Position numbers and translations under genes: made by a program. DNA of 33,527 nt from DAOUAE01 sp034433795 (GTDB lineage: Bacteria; Chloroflexota; UBA6077; FW602-bin22; DAOUAE01): NCBI GenBank assembly GCA_034433795.1, contig DAOUAE010000001.1, positions 1 to 33,527 of the forward strand, written 5' to 3'. Under the pieces are notes generated by a model. That model did not search any database, had not been told where the DNA came from, and saw nothing but the letters and a program-made list of their open reading frames with translations. Below, in pieces: positions 32,615 to 33,527 of the stretch. Positions within the stretch are counted from its first letter, which is position 1, and each line of letters opens with the position of its first letter.

Positions 32615-32642
32615 GACAAACAGTCCAGTGGACTGTTTGTCC
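32614..32642. repeat. Near-perfect 29-nt palindrome (hairpin family)
   Basis: Two 14-nt arms, GGACAAACAGTCCA and TGGACTGTTTGTCC, around a single G. The core GTCCAGTGGAC is shared, with small changes, with the hairpins at 33033 and 33272. Confidence 0.85.
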
Positions 32643-33032
32643 CCCTGCCGACGCCCCCCGGTCGGCGCGGAGGCCGCGGTTCTGCCTCGTGCCCTGGTCC
32701 GGCCCCGGCGCGGGCGCCGTCCTGGCGGAAGTCCGGCAGAACGGCGCCCCCATTTCCCCCGGCGGCTGGCCCCGAGCACATTCACCCGCCGAGTCCGCGG
32801 GCTCCGGGGAGCTGGCGCGGCCCTACGGCCGCACCGGGGCAGGGACCTTCCCGAAGACGCCGGGCTGCAGCGCGCCACTACCGCCCTCCCGGTCAAGCAC
32901 CCCCGTCAGGTGCGGGGACCGGATGGCTGGCAGGAGCTCGACGGACTGCGCGTTGGCTTTGGGCGCGCTGCGGCCCCCGACGACGAGGTCTCCGGCGTCC
33001 GCTTGGCGCGACGCGGGCCGGGGGAGTGTGCC

Positions 33033-33057
33033 GTGACGCGTCCACCGGACGCGTCAC
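33033..33057. repeat. 25-nt palindrome (hairpin family)
   Basis: Arms GTGACGCGTCC and GGACGCGTCAC around loop ACC. On the minus strand the core is GTCCGGTGGAC, matching the other two members, but the outer stem sequence is wholly different. Confidence 0.8.
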
Positions 33058-33271
33058 CGGTGGACGAGCGCCCGGGGCCGAGGCCCCCTGACCGGGGGCG
33101 TGCTCCGCGCTCGGGGCGCACAGGTCGGGCGTGGGCCGCCGCCCAGGAAGCGCCGGGCCCGTGCATCGCCCTGACCGGGGCGGGCCGAGCGCCGACGCCT
33201 GCCGGCGGCCGCCGGGCGCTGTCCTGCGCAATCGCCTCGCGGCGACGACCGGCGAGCGGACCGCGCGGCTG

Positions 33272-33302
33272 GGGGAGAACAGTCTGGTGGACTGTTCTCC
33301 CC
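33272..33302. repeat. 31-nt palindrome (hairpin family)
   Basis: Arms GGGGAGAACAGTC and GACTGTTCTCCCC around TGGTG. The inner AACAGTC...GACTGTT is identical to the hairpin at 32614. The outer base pairs differ but remain paired. Confidence 0.85.
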
Positions 33303-33374
33303 GGCATGGGGCCAGGGTCTTCTGGAGGCTTCCCCGCACCGCCGCGACGATCCTGACCCAGACGCTGCAGCTCC

Positions 33375-33402
33375 TTGGCCTGGTTTGAGCAATCGATATA
33401 AT
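33375..33402 (+). promoter_or_regulatory. Promoter at the right edge
   Basis: TTGGCC (33375-33380), a 16-nt spacer and a perfect TATAAT (33397-33402). It lies at the end of the gene desert and faces right. Confidence 0.6.
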
Positions 33403-33417
33403 GCGCCTCAGGCGCAT
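33401..33417. promoter_or_regulatory. 17-bp palindrome overlapping the -10, possible operator
   Basis: ATGCGCCT-C-AGGCGCAT is a perfect inverted repeat that begins inside the -10 box and covers the expected start point. This is a repressor-site geometry. Confidence 0.55.
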
Positions 33418-33460
33418 GATGTGGGTTCGTTGTTCACACCAGGCGGAGGCGCAGAAGAGT

Positions 33461-33527
33461 ATGGGCCAAGATCGTCGCGGCCGTGCGGGTGAGCAAGCCC
33501 CAGAAGGTCCTGGCCCCATGCCGGGCC
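33461..33527 (+). CDS. Possible gene start, runs off right edge
   Basis: An open frame from ATG (33461) to the window end, beginning MGQDRRGRAGE. GGAGG lies 11 nt upstream, and the promoter at 33375-33402 would give a leader of about 50 nt. In-frame ATGs at 33416 and 33419 are too close to the start point. Too short to identify. The promoter is the main support. Confidence 0.3.
   Translation, partial: MGQDRRGRAGEQAPEGPGPMPG

Larger units (their letters stand above)
32431..33370. other. Gene desert with palindromic repeats
   Basis: Very GC-rich sequence with no ribosome-site-preceded gene and no recognisable protein in six frames. Open frames exist but look like random high-GC frames. It holds the hairpin family at 32600-32642, 33033-33057 and 33272-33302. 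It may be the remains of an integrated element linked to the integrase remnant. Confidence 0.55.

Noticed and set aside
32614..33302. CRISPR array
   Set aside because: The palindromes differ in sequence outside a short core and are spaced by hundreds of bases, with no regular spacers and no cas genes.
32628..33356. Long open frames in the gene desert as a coding gene
   Set aside because: Several frames on both strands are open at once, as expected for random GC-rich DNA. None has a ribosome site, a recognisable domain or sensible composition, and the hairpins cut through them.

Overview
The window is 33.5 kb of high-GC bacterial DNA. The gene content is bacterial: ClpC, ribosomal protein bS21, and TTGACA/TATAAT-type promoters with AGGAGG ribosome binding sites. 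Several traits together suggest a Chloroflexota genome: lipoproteins with Pro-Thr linkers, DUF4446 and DUF4149 membrane proteins, SBP56, and large GT-C membrane enzymes. No rRNA or tRNA gene was seen to confirm this, so the phylum is an inference.

Layout. (1) 1-2100: the N-terminal part of ClpC runs off the left edge on the minus strand, preceded by an FMN reductase. (2) 2102-8075: a minus-strand carbohydrate operon with the order LacI regulator, lipoprotein solute-binding protein, two permeases, FAD-dependent oxidoreductase. One TTGACA-N17-TATGCT promoter with a perfect 20-bp palindromic LacI-type operator at its start point can account for the whole unit. No ATPase is encoded. (3) 8150-11220: plus-strand genes for a cytidine-deaminase-like protein, a Tat/lipoprotein M28 (glutaminyl-cyclase-like) enzyme and a succinate-semialdehyde-type dehydrogenase, closed by a strong terminator. 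(4) 11220-12926: a DUF305-like lipoprotein and a Xer-like recombinase that has lost most catalytic residues, both on the minus strand. (5) 13060-15384: an elaborate inverted repeat, a strong promoter, an SBP56/methanethiol-oxidase gene and an unknown His-containing membrane protein. (6) 15470-17512: Pro/Thr-rich lipoprotein, DUF4446 protein, bS21 with its own promoter and terminator, DUF4149 protein. (7) 17540-23766: a plus-strand operon of a GH18-like lipoprotein, a GH78 rhamnosidase-like protein, a SelA/DgaE-like PLP enzyme and a metallophosphoesterase. (8) 23769-24712: a DUF692 (MNIO-type) TIM-barrel protein under its own promoter. (9) 24744-31422: three large overlapping or abutting membrane genes on the minus strand: a spermidine-synthase-like domain in a multi-TM protein, a GT-C glycosyltransferase with a TPR tail, and a second GT-C-like protein. 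(10) 31525-31889: a zinc-ribbon microprotein and a 54-residue basic microprotein. (11) 31890-33527: no intact gene. It holds a decayed phage-type integrase on the minus strand and a family of near-perfect hairpins that share a core but have different, compensating stems, then a promoter with a palindrome at the right edge.

How the genes work together. Regions 2 and 7 both look like glycan or sugar utilisation modules, covering uptake, oxidation, glycoside hydrolysis and a PLP lyase-like step. Region 9 looks like envelope glycan or glycoprotein synthesis. The best candidates for undescribed biology are the hairpin family with the integrase remnant, the solitary DUF692 enzyme, the catalytically degenerate Xer protein, and the zinc-ribbon/basic microprotein pair.
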